DNA from: Hymenobacter sp. 15J16-1T3B | Lineage (GTDB): Bacteria > Bacteroidota > Bacteroidia > Cytophagales > Hymenobacteraceae | Assembly: GCF_020711235.1 (NCBI RefSeq) | Contig: NZ_JAJFAV010000010.1 | Span: 1 to 64,000, forward strand | Reading direction: 5' to 3' | DNA length: 64,000 nt | Part shown: piece by piece, positions 35,379-43,866 of the stretch | Numbering within the stretch: position 1 is the first letter of the stretch | Layout: each line of letters begins with the position of its first letter | Notes under the pieces: generated by a model | The model's input: the letters and a program-made list of their open reading frames with translations, nothing else | What the model was told of the DNA's origin: nothing | Database searches by the model: none | Made by a program: the position numbers and the translations under genes

Positions 35379-37451
35379 ATGAGCACTCCTTCGGAATCCA
35401 AGATTTACTGCCCCAGCCTGACCCAGTACAAGCGCCGCGAAGCCCGCGTCGTCAACATCGGCGACCTGCCCCTCGGTGGGCATTACCCCATCCGGGTGCA
35501 GAGCATGACCACCGTCGACACCATGGACACCCTGGGCTCGGTGGAGGAAACGCTGCGCATGGTGGAAGCCGGCTGCGAGTACGTGCGCATCACGGCCCCG
35601 AGCATGAAGGAGGCCCAGAACCTGCAGGAAATCAAGAAGGAACTGCGCCGCCGCGGCTGCAACGTCCCGCTCATTGCCGACATCCACTTCACGCCCAACG
35701 CGGCCGAGCTGGCCGCCCGCATCGTGGAGAAAGTGCGCGTGAACCCCGGCAACTACGTCGACAAGAAGAAATTCCAGACCATCGAGTACACCGACGCGGA
35801 GTACCAGGGCGAGATTGAGCGCATCCGGGAGCGGTTTCGGCCCCTGGTGCAGATCTGCAAGCAGTACGGCACGGCCATGCGCATCGGCACCAACCACGGC
35901 TCGTTGTCGGACCGCATCCTTTCGCGCTACGGCGACACCCCGCTGGGCATGGTGGAATCGGCGCTGGAATTCCTGCGCATCTGCGAGGATGAGGGCTACT
36001 ACGACGTGGTGCTGTCGATGAAGGCCTCCAACACCCAAGTGATGGTGCAGGCCTACCGCCTGCTGGTGCAGAAGCTCGAAGCCGAGGGCCTGCAGCCCTA
36101 CCCGCTGCACCTGGGCGTGACCGAAGCCGGCGAAGCCGAGGACGGGCGCATCAAGTCGGCCGTGGGCATCGGCACCTTGCTGGAAGACGGCCTGGGCGAC
36201 ACCGTGCGCGTGAGCCTCACCGAGCCGCCTGAAGCCGAAGCGCCGGTGGCGCGCATGCTCATCGACCGGTACACGAACCGCGCCGCCGAGGCCAAGCCCA
36301 TTGCGCCGTTGAGCGCAGATGCTGAGCCCGCGTTTGTTGCCGCCGCTTCGCAAGACCAAGGCTCAACCCCGGCAACCGAATCGGGGCAGGTGCCCATCGA
36401 CCCCTTCCAGTACCACCGCCGCGCCACCCACGAAGTGCTCAACTTCGGCGGGACGAACGTGCCGCGGGTGCTGGCCGACATTTCGCGCCTGCCGCAGGTG
36501 GAATACAACGACCTGCGCTGCGTGGGGCACCTGTATTCGGCCTTCCTCGACAAGTTCCAGATGAACGACCTCGGCGCCGACTACCTCTACACCGGCCAGC
36601 GCCCCATCCCGTTCATGCTGCCCAACGGCCTGAAAGAGTTGGTCGACTATTCGGCCTGGCTGGACGCGGGCCAGCGCGCTGACCATTTCCCGGTGCTGAC
36701 CCACAGCGAGTACGCCGTGGCCGCCGCCCGGCACCCCGAGGCCAACTTCGTCTTTCACAACCTGGATTCGCTCACGCCGGCGGCCATCGACCAGCTGCGG
36801 GCCGACAAGACGGCCGTCGTCATCCTTTATACCGACAACGTCCACGCCATGCCCGAACTCCGACGGGCGTTCTTCCGGCTGATGAACCTGGGCGTGACGA
36901 GTCCCGTCATCATCAACCGCCAGTACCCCGAGCAGGCGCCCGAGCAAACCCAACTCTACGCCGCCACCGACGTGGGCGGCCTGCTGCTCGACGGCCTCGG
37001 CGACGGGGTGGTGCTCAGCACCGAAAAGCTGCCCGACGCCGACCAGAACACCTGGCTGGCGCGGCTGGATGGCCTCAACCAGCTCGGCTTCGGCATCCTG
37101 CAGGCGGCCCGCACGCGCATGAGCAAGACGGAATACATCAGCTGCCCCAGCTGCGGCCGGACCCTGTTTGATCTGCCCGAAACCACGGCCATGATCCGCC
37201 GCCGCACCGACCACCTGAAAGGCGTCAAAATCGGCATCATGGGCTGCATCGTGAACGGCCCCGGCGAAATGGCCGACGCCGACTACGGCTACGTGGGCGT
37301 GGGCCGGGGCAAAATTGCCCTCTACCGCGGCCAGGAAGTCATCAAGAAATCGGTGCCCGAAGAAGCCGCCGTGGACGAGCTTATCAACCTCATCCGCGAA
37401 GACGGCCGCTGGGTCGAGCCGGTGGCAGTGGAGGAGCCAGTCGGGGCGTAA
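35379..37451 (+). CDS. ispG: 4-hydroxy-3-methylbut-2-enyl diphosphate synthase, long form
   Basis: Penultimate enzyme of the MEP isoprenoid pathway, an iron-sulfur protein that opens cyclic MEcPP to HMBPP. The 690-aa chain is the three-domain form found in plants and Bacteroidota: TIM barrel (about 25-290), an inserted second barrel-like domain (about 340-560), and the C-terminal cluster domain. Cluster ligands are Cys589 and Cys592 (CPSCGRT), Cys623 (MGCIVNGPGE) and Glu630. A variable Ala/Ser/Thr linker (about 305-335) precedes the insert. Clearly intact, with ATG start. Confidence 0.96.
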   Translation: MSTPSESKIYCPSLTQYKRREARVVNIGDLPLGGHYPIRVQSMTTVDTMDTLGSVEETLRMVEAGCEYVRITAPSMKEAQNLQEIKKELRRRGCNVPLIADIHFTPNAAELAARIVEKVRVNPGNYVDKKKFQTIEYTDAEYQGEIERIRERFRPLVQICKQYGTAMRIGTNHGSLSDRILSRYGDTPLGMVESALEFLRICEDEGYYDVVLSMKASNTQVMVQAYRLLVQKLEAEGLQPYPLHLGVTEAGEAEDGRIKSAVGIGTLLEDGLGDTVRVSLTEPPEAEAPVARMLIDRYTNRAAEAKPIAPLSADAEPAFVAAASQDQGSTPATESGQVPIDPFQYHRRATHEVLNFGGTNVPRVLADISRLPQVEYNDLRCVGHLYSAFLDKFQMNDLGADYLYTGQRPIPFMLPNGLKELVDYSAWLDAGQRADHFPVLTHSEYAVAAARHPEANFVFHNLDSLTPAAIDQLRADKTAVVILYTDNVHAMPELRRAFFRLMNLGVTSPVIINRQYPEQAPEQTQLYAATDVGGLLLDGLGDGVVLSTEKLPDADQNTWLARLDGLNQLGFGILQAARTRMSKTEYISCPSCGRTLFDLPETTAMIRRRTDHLKGVKIGIMGCIVNGPGEMADADYGYVGVGRGKIALYRGQEVIKKSVPEEAAVDELINLIREDGRWVEPVAVEEPVGA

Positions 37452-37474
37452 GGCGGGAATAGGTCCAAATCAGC

Positions 37475-37634
37475 ACGTCATGCTGAGGCGCAGCCGAAGC
37501 ATCTCTACCGCTTCGCCTGCGCCTAATAGGACGTCATGCCGAGCTTGCCGAGGCATCTCGCGTGCTGATGCTAGGTAATGATTTTACTACCTAACGCCAG
37601 CGGTAGAGATGCTTCGACAAGCTCAGCATGACGT
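37475..37634. repeat. Intergenic palindromic repeat, family A, copy 2 with extra half unit
   Basis: The full element is 37531-37634, with 29-bp arms 37531-37559 and 37606-37634 that match copy 1 at 4145-4245 almost base for base, including TCGCGTGCTGATG and AGCGGTAGAGATGC. A half unit (37475-37517: ACGTCATGCTGAGG ... CGAAGCATCTCTACCGC) lies directly before it. The core between arms differs from copy 1. It sits between ispG and a small gene, and its right end supplies an ATGACG that could be read as a start codon. Confidence 0.85.
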
Positions 37635-37651
37635 TCTTCTTCATTCTCTAC

Positions 37652-37945
37652 ATGCTGGACCTATACCTAATTCCTGATAGCCAGTCTAAGTCGAGCCGCA
37701 ATCTGAGTTTGCAGCGCGCGGGCGGTATTGAGGACGACTTATTTTACCGGCTGCAGACCGAAGGCATCATAGGACTCTGGTTTGATTACTACAGCGACTT
37801 TCGTTGGGGCAGTGAAATCGTGGTCCGGATGCTACTCAAGTTGCAGCAGAAGCCAGTGCGGCTGAAATCAGATGAGGCTGCTTTCCAGGCCATTCTTCAG
37901 CAAGCTGTCGATGCGCAGTGCGGCTTGTTAGGGTTAGGAGACTAA
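37652..37945 (+). CDS. Small hypothetical protein
   Basis: A 97-aa protein from ATG 37652 (MLDLYLIPDSQSK), containing GGIEDDLFYRLQTEGIIGLW and FDYYSDFRWGSEIVVRMLL. The residue pattern looks like a real soluble protein, but I do not know a family. An in-frame ATG 24 bp earlier lies within the repeat arm (ATGACGTTC) and is probably not the original start. Its base composition is more AT-rich than ispG and the HAD gene around it, suggesting separate origin. Confidence 0.65.
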   Translation: MLDLYLIPDSQSKSSRNLSLQRAGGIEDDLFYRLQTEGIIGLWFDYYSDFRWGSEIVVRMLLKLQQKPVRLKSDEAAFQAILQQAVDAQCGLLGLGD

Positions 37946-38052
37946 ATGCCGCTCTCTAGCCCCTTGCTGCCGCAAACCAAAAGTTTCTCATCGAATTGCT
38001 TTAGCGGCCCCGGCTCCACCTCAACCGGCGCCCGCCACCTGACCCCAACCAC

Positions 38053-38703
38053 ATGAAAGCCTTCCTTTTCGACCTGAACGGGACCATGATTCACGACATG
38101 GACTACCACACCCGCGCCTGGCAGCGGCTCTTCAACGAGGAGCTGGGCGGCCAGTTTTCCTACGACGAGGTGAAGCCGCAGATGTACGGCAAAAACCAGG
38201 AGGTGCTGGTGCGCATGTTCGGGCCGGAGCGGTTTACGGAGGACGAAATGGTGCGGCTTTCGCGGCAGAAGGAGGAGCGCTACCAGGCCGAGTATCGGCC
38301 CCACCTGCAGCTGCTGCCCGGGCTGCTGGAGTTTCTGCAGGCAGCCAAAGAGCGTGGCATTCCGGTAGCCATCGGCTCGGCGGCCATTCCCTTCAACATC
38401 GACTTCGTGCTCGACGGGCTCGACATCCGCCAGTACGTGCAGGCCGTGGTCAGCGCCGACGACGTGACCGAGAGCAAGCCCCACCCCGAAACCTTCCTGA
38501 AAGCCGCCGCCGCGCTAGGCGTGGAGCCGAAAGACTGCGTGGTGTTCGAGGACGTGCCCAAGGGCGCCGAAGCCGCCCGCAACGCCGGCATGAGCTGCGT
38601 GATTCTCACCACTACCCACGAAGAGGCCGAGTTCGACTACCTCGACAACGTGCTGCACTTCGCCCCGGACTTCCGCGACCCGTTTTTCCGGCAGCTGCTG
38701 TAG
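38053..38703 (+). CDS. HAD-family phosphatase/mutase-like protein with DLNGT motif
   Basis: A 216-aa haloacid dehalogenase superfamily member of the beta-phosphoglucomutase group, with a helical cap (about 15-85). Motif I reads FLFDLNGT: Asp7 is present, but the second aspartate is Asn9. Motif II is AIGSAA, motif III/IV are KPHPE (Lys at about 142) and VFEDVPKGAEAA. The Asp to Asn change would remove the usual acid/base, so it may be inactive, slow, or act on another chemistry. Reading frame is intact from ATG. Confidence 0.9.
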   Translation: MKAFLFDLNGTMIHDMDYHTRAWQRLFNEELGGQFSYDEVKPQMYGKNQEVLVRMFGPERFTEDEMVRLSRQKEERYQAEYRPHLQLLPGLLEFLQAAKERGIPVAIGSAAIPFNIDFVLDGLDIRQYVQAVVSADDVTESKPHPETFLKAAAALGVEPKDCVVFEDVPKGAEAARNAGMSCVILTTTHEEAEFDYLDNVLHFAPDFRDPFFRQLL

Positions 38704-38724
38704 CGCCCGTGGCCCACGCCCCGT

Positions 38725-39075
38725 GTGGACGACCACCTGCACGACGCGGCAGTGGAGCAGTTCGTTTTTGACGCCGCCCGCGGCCGGCTGACGCTGTGGC
38801 AAAAGGTCGAGCCCTTCCGGCAAGGCCAAGTGGTACGCAAGCAACTGGTGCTGTCCGGCATCCGCAACGGGGCGGCCGTAGCCGCCGTGCAGCAACTGCT
38901 TGACGTTGAGCGGTGCCAGCGGCGGTGGACGGAGCTGGGCTACTGCGTGGACTGGTGCGGCCTCGACCCAGCGCAGCCCAGTCGGCCGCCCGATTTGCAC
39001 CTGCGCCTGGAAATCGACCACCTGTCGCCTTTGCTCGTGCACTGCGCCAAATACCGGCTGCAGGTGCTGAACTAG
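38725..39075 (+). CDS. Small hypothetical protein, GTG start
   Basis: A 116-aa product with no ATG in frame before the conserved-looking start; GTG 38725 is used because an in-frame stop lies 24 bp upstream. Text such as FVFDAARGRLTLWQKVEPFR and LVLSGIRNGAAVAAVQQLL is coding-like, with short beta strands and helices. No family recognised. It sits 22 bp after the HAD gene and before the promoter of the next HAD gene, so probably co-transcribed with the former. Confidence 0.6.
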   Translation: MDDHLHDAAVEQFVFDAARGRLTLWQKVEPFRQGQVVRKQLVLSGIRNGAAVAAVQQLLDVERCQRRWTELGYCVDWCGLDPAQPSRPPDLHLRLEIDHLSPLLVHCAKYRLQVLN

Positions 39076-39107
39076 CCCCGCTGGCCGCTTCGATGGCCGG
39101 CGGCTTC

Positions 39108-39115
39108 TACCTTTG
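39108..39115 (+). promoter_or_regulatory. -7 promoter box for the second HAD gene
   Basis: TACCTTTG, exact TAnnTTTG, 28 bp before the ATG at 39144. Confidence 0.6.
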
Positions 39116-39143
39116 CCGCGCCTTCCACCACTGCCACCAGCGC

Positions 39144-39809
39144 ATGATTCGCACCGTCATCTTCGACATGGACGGCGTGCTCGTTGATACCGAGCCGCTG
39201 CACCACGACGCCTTTTTTCGCCACTTCGCCGAGCTGAACCTGCCGATTTCCGACACCGAGTACGCCACCTTCCTCGGCGGCTCGACGCGCAACATCTACC
39301 AGCGCCTCAAGCAGGAATACAGCCTGGCGGCCGACGTCGAAACCTTGATGCAGCGCAAGCGCGAGCTGTTCAACGCGGCCTTCGACGAGGACACGGCGCT
39401 GGACCTGCTGCCCGGCGCGCGGGCCCTCATTGAGGACCTGCACCGCGCCGGCGTGCCCCTGCAGCTGGCTTCGTCGGCTTCCAAGGACACGATTAACCGC
39501 GTGTTCCGGCGCTTCGGGCTGTACCCGTACTTCGACAACCTGGTGAGCGGGGAGGACTTTCCGCAATCCAAGCCCAACCCGGCCATTTTCCTTCACGCGG
39601 CCCAGCTGGCGGGCGTGCCGGCCCACGAGTGCGTGGTCATCGAGGATTCGGCCAACGGCGTGACGGCGGCCAAGGCGGCGGGCATGTACTGCATCGGCTA
39701 CCGCAGCGCGCACTCCGGCGGCCAAGACCTGCACCACGCCGACGAGGTGGTGGCGGAGCTCGGGCAGCTGAGTGCCGCCCGCATCCGGGCGCTGCCGGTC
39801 CCGCGCTAA
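39144..39809 (+). CDS. HAD-family hydrolase, beta-phosphoglucomutase-like
   Basis: A 221-aa protein with intact motifs: FDMDGVLVDTEP (Asp8, Asp10), helical cap with GGSTRNIYQRL, motif II LASSAS, Lys in SKPNPAIFL, and IEDSANGVTAAKAAG. It is a good candidate for a sugar-phosphate phosphatase or phosphoglucomutase. In contrast to the neighbouring HAD gene its catalytic pair is complete. It has its own promoter box. Confidence 0.92.
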   Translation: MIRTVIFDMDGVLVDTEPLHHDAFFRHFAELNLPISDTEYATFLGGSTRNIYQRLKQEYSLAADVETLMQRKRELFNAAFDEDTALDLLPGARALIEDLHRAGVPLQLASSASKDTINRVFRRFGLYPYFDNLVSGEDFPQSKPNPAIFLHAAQLAGVPAHECVVIEDSANGVTAAKAAGMYCIGYRSAHSGGQDLHHADEVVAELGQLSAARIRALPVPR

Positions 39810-39848
39810 TCCGGGGTGGCGGGTGCGCCGCTTTGGCGCCACTTGCGT

Positions 39849-40193
39849 ATGCCGATGCAAATGACCTTTGGTATGTCCCAGCGCCTGTTAAACCTGCCCG
39901 AGCTCGGCCTAGTCATGTATTTGCTGCGCGACAAAGCCGGCGCGGAGCGCTTGCTGGCTCACCTGCCCGCGGCCCGGGTGGCCGACATTACCCCCCACGG
40001 CGTGGGCAGCCTGCGCTTCGTGGGCGAAGTGGCCGAGCGGCGCCTCGGCGACATCATCGGCCGCACGCAGTTCCTGGACGAAGACGGCGTGCCGGTGTTC
40101 GTGGCCCTGTACCTGGACACCGCCGACGAGCTGTACGAGCTGGACTGCTGGAAAACCGACGACTCGCCGGTGCGGCGCATCCCGGCCTTCTGA
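39849..40193 (+). CDS. DUF6984-like small protein
   Basis: About 114 aa. The pattern VMYLLRDKAGAERLL ... GVGSLRFVG ... RRLGDIIGRTQFLDEDGVPVFVALYLD and YELDCWKTDDSPVRR resembles the small DUF6984 family as I recall it; that call is tentative. Four in-frame ATGs crowd the start (39849, 39855, 39861, 39873), so the true start is uncertain. Overlap with no other gene. Function unknown. Confidence 0.65.
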   Translation: MPMQMTFGMSQRLLNLPELGLVMYLLRDKAGAERLLAHLPAARVADITPHGVGSLRFVGEVAERRLGDIIGRTQFLDEDGVPVFVALYLDTADELYELDCWKTDDSPVRRIPAF

Positions 40194-40252
40194 CGCGCAG
40201 TCGACCCGCGCCGGCCGCGCCGATGAACCTGGCAAAGACCGCCCCGGCGTTG

Positions 40253-40606
40253 CTAGCGCACGGCGTACACGCGCTGAATGCGGCGGTGCTGACCCAGCGT
40301 TTGGGCCAGCTGGGTGGTGAGCTGGTCGGTGCGCTGCGGTTCGCGCAGCACCAGCTGCAAGGAGTTGTTGAGCAGGCGGGCGGTGCGGCGGCACAGCGGC
40401 GTGCCGCTGCTCAAATCCAGGCAAAGGTTGTCGAGGCGCTCCTCGCGCAGCAGTTGGTGCTCGTCGTTGTAGAAGCGCACGATGGTGTAGGAGCGGGTGT
40501 TCAGGTCGGTTTCCAGGTTCCAGTAGCCGCCTTGCGGCACTTGCTGCGCGTGAACCAGTACGGGAAACAGCAGGCTGAAGCAGGCGGTGAGCAGGGGCGT
40601 TTTCAT
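40253..40606 (-). CDS. Small secreted protein
   Basis: A 117-aa protein with a clear signal peptide (TACFSLLFPVLVHAQ). The mature part (GGYWNLETDLNTRSYTIVRF, then LCLDLSSGTPLCRRTARLL) contains two cysteines that could form a disulphide in the periplasm. No family recognised. It is divergent from the LytS operon with 256 bp between; that gap contains a perfect 8-bp hairpin (CGCTGGGC and GCCCAGCG) at about 40690-40710. Confidence 0.7.
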   Translation of the reverse strand: MKTPLLTACFSLLFPVLVHAQQVPQGGYWNLETDLNTRSYTIVRFYNDEHQLLREERLDNLCLDLSSGTPLCRRTARLLNNSLQLVLREPQRTDQLTTQLAQTLGQHRRIQRVYAVR

Positions 40607-40862
40607 GGCGTTGGGGTAGGCTAGGGGTGAGACATGCGTTAGGGGCCAGCCGCTAACGGGTACTAAGATGGCCTGCCCAATCAGCCCGCGCTGGGCTATT
40701 CGCCCAGCGACGTATGCGCACGGAAATACAGTAGCGACCTGTCGCTCAACCGCCGCTTCGGTCGTTGGTCGATGAAGGATTGTTGTTGGTCTATAAATCA
40801 GATAACAAGCAGCTTACCCGCGGCTAAATCGGTATATTCACTTGGGCTCAACGCAACGAACG

Positions 40863-42038
40863 ATGGGTATGGCTCAGGCAATAAACCGGGTGCTGCGGCA
40901 GATAGACGAGCGGCGCGTGCTGCGCCACGCACTGTTTTGGCTGGTGGTCGGGCTGCTGGAGGCCGCGCTGCTGCGCTACAAGTGCGTGTTTGTGTACCAC
41001 GCCGGGCTGGCCCTGCTGTTTTCGCTGGTGCTGGTGCTCTGCGCGTTCGGGCCGGCCACCTACGCGCTGCTCTACGGGGTGCTGCCCGAGCTGTGGGCCG
41101 AGCAGCCCCGCTACGGGCGCCTGCTGCTGCGGGCGCTGGGCTGGCTGAGCGCGGCGTCGGTGCTGTCGTACGCCGTGTGGGCCTGGGGGCTGCTGCCGCT
41201 GCGGGCCGCCGTGGCGGCCGGGCCCCTGGAGCAGCACCTGGCCTTGTCGCCGGCCATGCACCTGCCCCTGCTGCTCACGGCCGGGGCCGCCGCCGGGCTG
41301 TGGGGCTACCGGCGCTGGCGCCGCAAGGAGCTGCTCAACGAGCAGCTGCAGCAGGAAAACTACCGGGCTGAGCTGCAGCTGCTGCAAGCCCAGATTCACC
41401 CGCACTTTCTCTTCAACACGCTCAACAACCTCTACGCCCTCACGCTTCGGCAATCAGACGAGGCGCCGCGGGTGGTGGAGCGGCTGCGGGCGCTGCTGCA
41501 CTTTGTGGTGGAGCAGGGCCACGCGCCGCTGGTGAGCCTGCGCGACGAAGTAGCCCTGCTGCGCAACTACGTGGCCTTGGAGCAGCTGCGCTACGGCCCG
41601 CGCCTGACAGTGGTCTTCGAGGCCCCCGCCATGCCCGCCCGGGCGGGCATGGCGCCGCTGCTGCTGCTGCCGCTGGTCGAAAACGCCTTCAAGCACGGCT
41701 CCGCCGAGCAGGTGGGGGCCGCCCGCATCGTCATTCGGCTGGGCCTGGACGCCGACGACCTGATCTGCTCCATCCACAACTCGAAAAACGCCGATGCACC
41801 CGCCGGAGCCGGCGGCATCGGCCTGAGCAACGTGCGGCAGCGCTTGCAGCTGCTCTACCCCGGGCAGCACCAGATCGGGGTGGAGGTGCGGCCTGATACG
41901 TTCACCGTGCAGCTGCGCCTACGCCTGCGGGAACTGGAGGCCGCCGCGCCGCCCCGCCGCCGGGCTTGGCAAGGCGCGGGCCGGCGTCGGCAGTCGGTGC
42001 GGATGCGGGCGACCCTGGCCCATCGGATACCCGCATGA
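40863..42038 (+). CDS. LytS-type sensor histidine kinase
   Basis: A 391-aa membrane kinase: four probable transmembrane segments (about 20-150), then the His_kinase (PF06580-type) domain with QIHPHFLFNTLNNLYAL (phospho-acceptor His181), N-box LLPLVENAFKHGSAEQ, and G-box GGIGLSNVRQRL. The last 40 residues are basic and Ala/Arg-rich. The stop overlaps the next gene's start (ATGA). With the LytTR regulator downstream it forms a two-component system. The signal is unknown; its periplasmic loops are short, so sensing may occur in the membrane. Confidence 0.93.
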   Translation: MGMAQAINRVLRQIDERRVLRHALFWLVVGLLEAALLRYKCVFVYHAGLALLFSLVLVLCAFGPATYALLYGVLPELWAEQPRYGRLLLRALGWLSAASVLSYAVWAWGLLPLRAAVAAGPLEQHLALSPAMHLPLLLTAGAAAGLWGYRRWRRKELLNEQLQQENYRAELQLLQAQIHPHFLFNTLNNLYALTLRQSDEAPRVVERLRALLHFVVEQGHAPLVSLRDEVALLRNYVALEQLRYGPRLTVVFEAPAMPARAGMAPLLLLPLVENAFKHGSAEQVGAARIVIRLGLDADDLICSIHNSKNADAPAGAGGIGLSNVRQRLQLLYPGQHQIGVEVRPDTFTVQLRLRLRELEAAAPPRRRAWQGAGRRRQSVRMRATLAHRIPA

Positions 42039-43153
42039 GCGCCGTGCTCCGACACCGGGTCGTCCGGCACGGGCTGTTCTGGGCCGCCATACTGGCCTTT
42101 TCCCTGATCATTCAGCTGCCCGCGTACTGGGGCAACGGCACCCGGCTATACGTGATTGGGTTGTTTTTCAATCAGTTGCCGGCCTCGATGCTGGCCACCT
42201 ACCCGCTGCTGTACTGGCTGCTGCCCCGGCTGATGCGGCAGCGCCAGCCCCTGGCGTTTGGGCTGCTGCTGACCGCGTGGGTGGCCGCCTGCGCCCTGCT
42301 GACGATGCTCACCGTCATCTGTTTTGATTTGGTGATAATGCCCCGGTTGTTTCACGCCCCGATTGACCCGGCGTTTCACCAAGTGGGCTACTGGCACCTG
42401 AATTACACCTTTTTCATCACCGTGCTTACGGCCGGCATTGCCGTGACGGTGAAAATCACCCGCGAGTGGGAAACGCAGCGCCGCCAGCGCCAGCAGCTGC
42501 GGCAGCAGCGCCTGCGCACCGAACTGCAACTGCTAAAGGCCCAGCTGCAACCGGCTTTCCTGTTCGGCACGCTTCGGTCGCTGCACCGCCTCACGGCCGC
42601 CAAGGCGCCCGAGTCGCCGGGGGCGGTGCTGCACCTGGCCGAACTGCTGCGCTACATGCTCTACGAAAGCCCCCACGATACCGTGCCGCTGGCCGACGAA
42701 GTGGCCATGATGCGGCGCTACGTGGCGCTGGAGCAGCTGCGTCTGGGGCGCCGGGTGGAGGTGTCGCTCAACTTCAGCGGCGCGTTTGCCGACTACGTCA
42801 TCGAGCCGCTGCTGCTGCTGCCGTTTCTGGAAAACGCGCTCCGCCACGGCACCGGCGCCGCCCTGGAGTGCGCCTGGATCAGCATCGACCTGGTGGTGCG
42901 CCACGACCGGCTCGTGCTCAAAGTCATCAACAGCCAGTTGCCCAGTGCGGTGGCCTGGGCGGAAGGCGCGGGCCTGCGCCGCGTGCGCCAGCGCTTGGAA
43001 CATCACTACGCCGGCCGCTACCGCCTGCAGGTGGTGCCGGAGCCCGACACCTTCCTGATCATCCTGCAGCTGCCGCTCACGGCGCGGGCCCAACCGGAGC
43101 CGCGCCGGCTGCCCCTCGCGGCGGCCGCCTCTTTTCAGCCGCAACTGCCATGA
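42035..43153 (+). CDS. LytS-like pseudokinase lacking the acceptor histidine
   Basis: A 372-aa paralogue of the preceding kinase with four predicted transmembrane segments (about 15-145). The H-box is QLQPAFLFGTLRSLHRL: Ala174 replaces the acceptor histidine and Gly178 replaces the Asn. The N-box remains (LLPFLENALRHGTGAA), and the G-box is altered (GAGLRRVRQRL). It could therefore not autophosphorylate in the normal way, but may still bind ATP and pair with the intact kinase. Both ends overlap neighbours by 4 bp (ATGA), giving tight coupling. Confidence 0.9.
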   Translation: MSAVLRHRVVRHGLFWAAILAFSLIIQLPAYWGNGTRLYVIGLFFNQLPASMLATYPLLYWLLPRLMRQRQPLAFGLLLTAWVAACALLTMLTVICFDLVIMPRLFHAPIDPAFHQVGYWHLNYTFFITVLTAGIAVTVKITREWETQRRQRQQLRQQRLRTELQLLKAQLQPAFLFGTLRSLHRLTAAKAPESPGAVLHLAELLRYMLYESPHDTVPLADEVAMMRRYVALEQLRLGRRVEVSLNFSGAFADYVIEPLLLLPFLENALRHGTGAALECAWISIDLVVRHDRLVLKVINSQLPSAVAWAEGAGLRRVRQRLEHHYAGRYRLQVVPEPDTFLIILQLPLTARAQPEPRRLPLAAAASFQPQLP

Positions 43154-43854
43154 AACTAAAGTGCTTGCTGGTCGACGACGAGCCCCCGGCCCTGGAAGTG
43201 CTCGAATCTTACGTGCGCGAGGTGGCCCACCTGCAGCTGGTGGGCACCTGCCAAAACGCCCTGCAGGCCTTCGACGCGCTGCAGCACCAGCCCGTCGACC
43301 TGCTGTTTCTCGACATCAAGATGCCCAAGATGCTCGGCACGGACTTTTTGCGCAGCCTGCGCCACCCGCCCCAGGTCATCTTCACCACCGCCTACCGCGA
43401 GTACGCCTACGAAGGCTTCGAGCTCGACGCGGTGGATTACCTGCTCAAGCCCGTGTCGCTGGAGCGTTTTCTGAAGGCCGTGGCCAAAGCCGGCAAACCC
43501 GACCTGGCGCCGCCGGCCGAGCCCGCCCCGCCCGCCGCCAACCCCGACGCCTTCCTGTATTTCCGCGTCGACAGGAAGATGGTGAAGGTGCTGCTGCGCG
43601 ACGTGCTCTACGTGGAGGGCCTGAAGGATTACGTGAAGATTCACTGCGTGGCGGGGCCGCCGCTCGTCGTGAAGCAAACCATCAACGGCATGGAGCAGAA
43701 GCTCTCCGAAAGCAACTTTCTGCGCGTGCACCGCTCGTTTATCGTGGCCCTGGACAAGGTGCGTACCTTCAGCCCCCGCCACCTGGAAATAGCGCAGCAA
43801 GAGGTGCCCATCGGCCGCCTGTACCGCCCGCAGGTCAGCGAGGCGCTCAAGTAA
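43150..43854 (+). CDS. LytTR-type response regulator
   Basis: A 234-aa cytoplasmic regulator: receiver domain (about 1-120) with acidic pocket Asp9/Asp10, phospho-acceptor Asp55 (LLFLDIKMP), and LLKPVS lysine, then a Pro/Ala linker and a LytTR DNA-binding domain (about 140-232) with FLRVHRSFIVALDKVR. LytTR domains bind paired 9-bp repeats spaced by about 12 bp; I see no certain site in the upstream region. It is the last gene of the three-gene operon. Confidence 0.95.
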   Translation: MKLKCLLVDDEPPALEVLESYVREVAHLQLVGTCQNALQAFDALQHQPVDLLFLDIKMPKMLGTDFLRSLRHPPQVIFTTAYREYAYEGFELDAVDYLLKPVSLERFLKAVAKAGKPDLAPPAEPAPPAANPDAFLYFRVDRKMVKVLLRDVLYVEGLKDYVKIHCVAGPPLVVKQTINGMEQKLSESNFLRVHRSFIVALDKVRTFSPRHLEIAQQEVPIGRLYRPQVSEALK

Positions 43855-43866
43855 GGCGCCTCCGCG

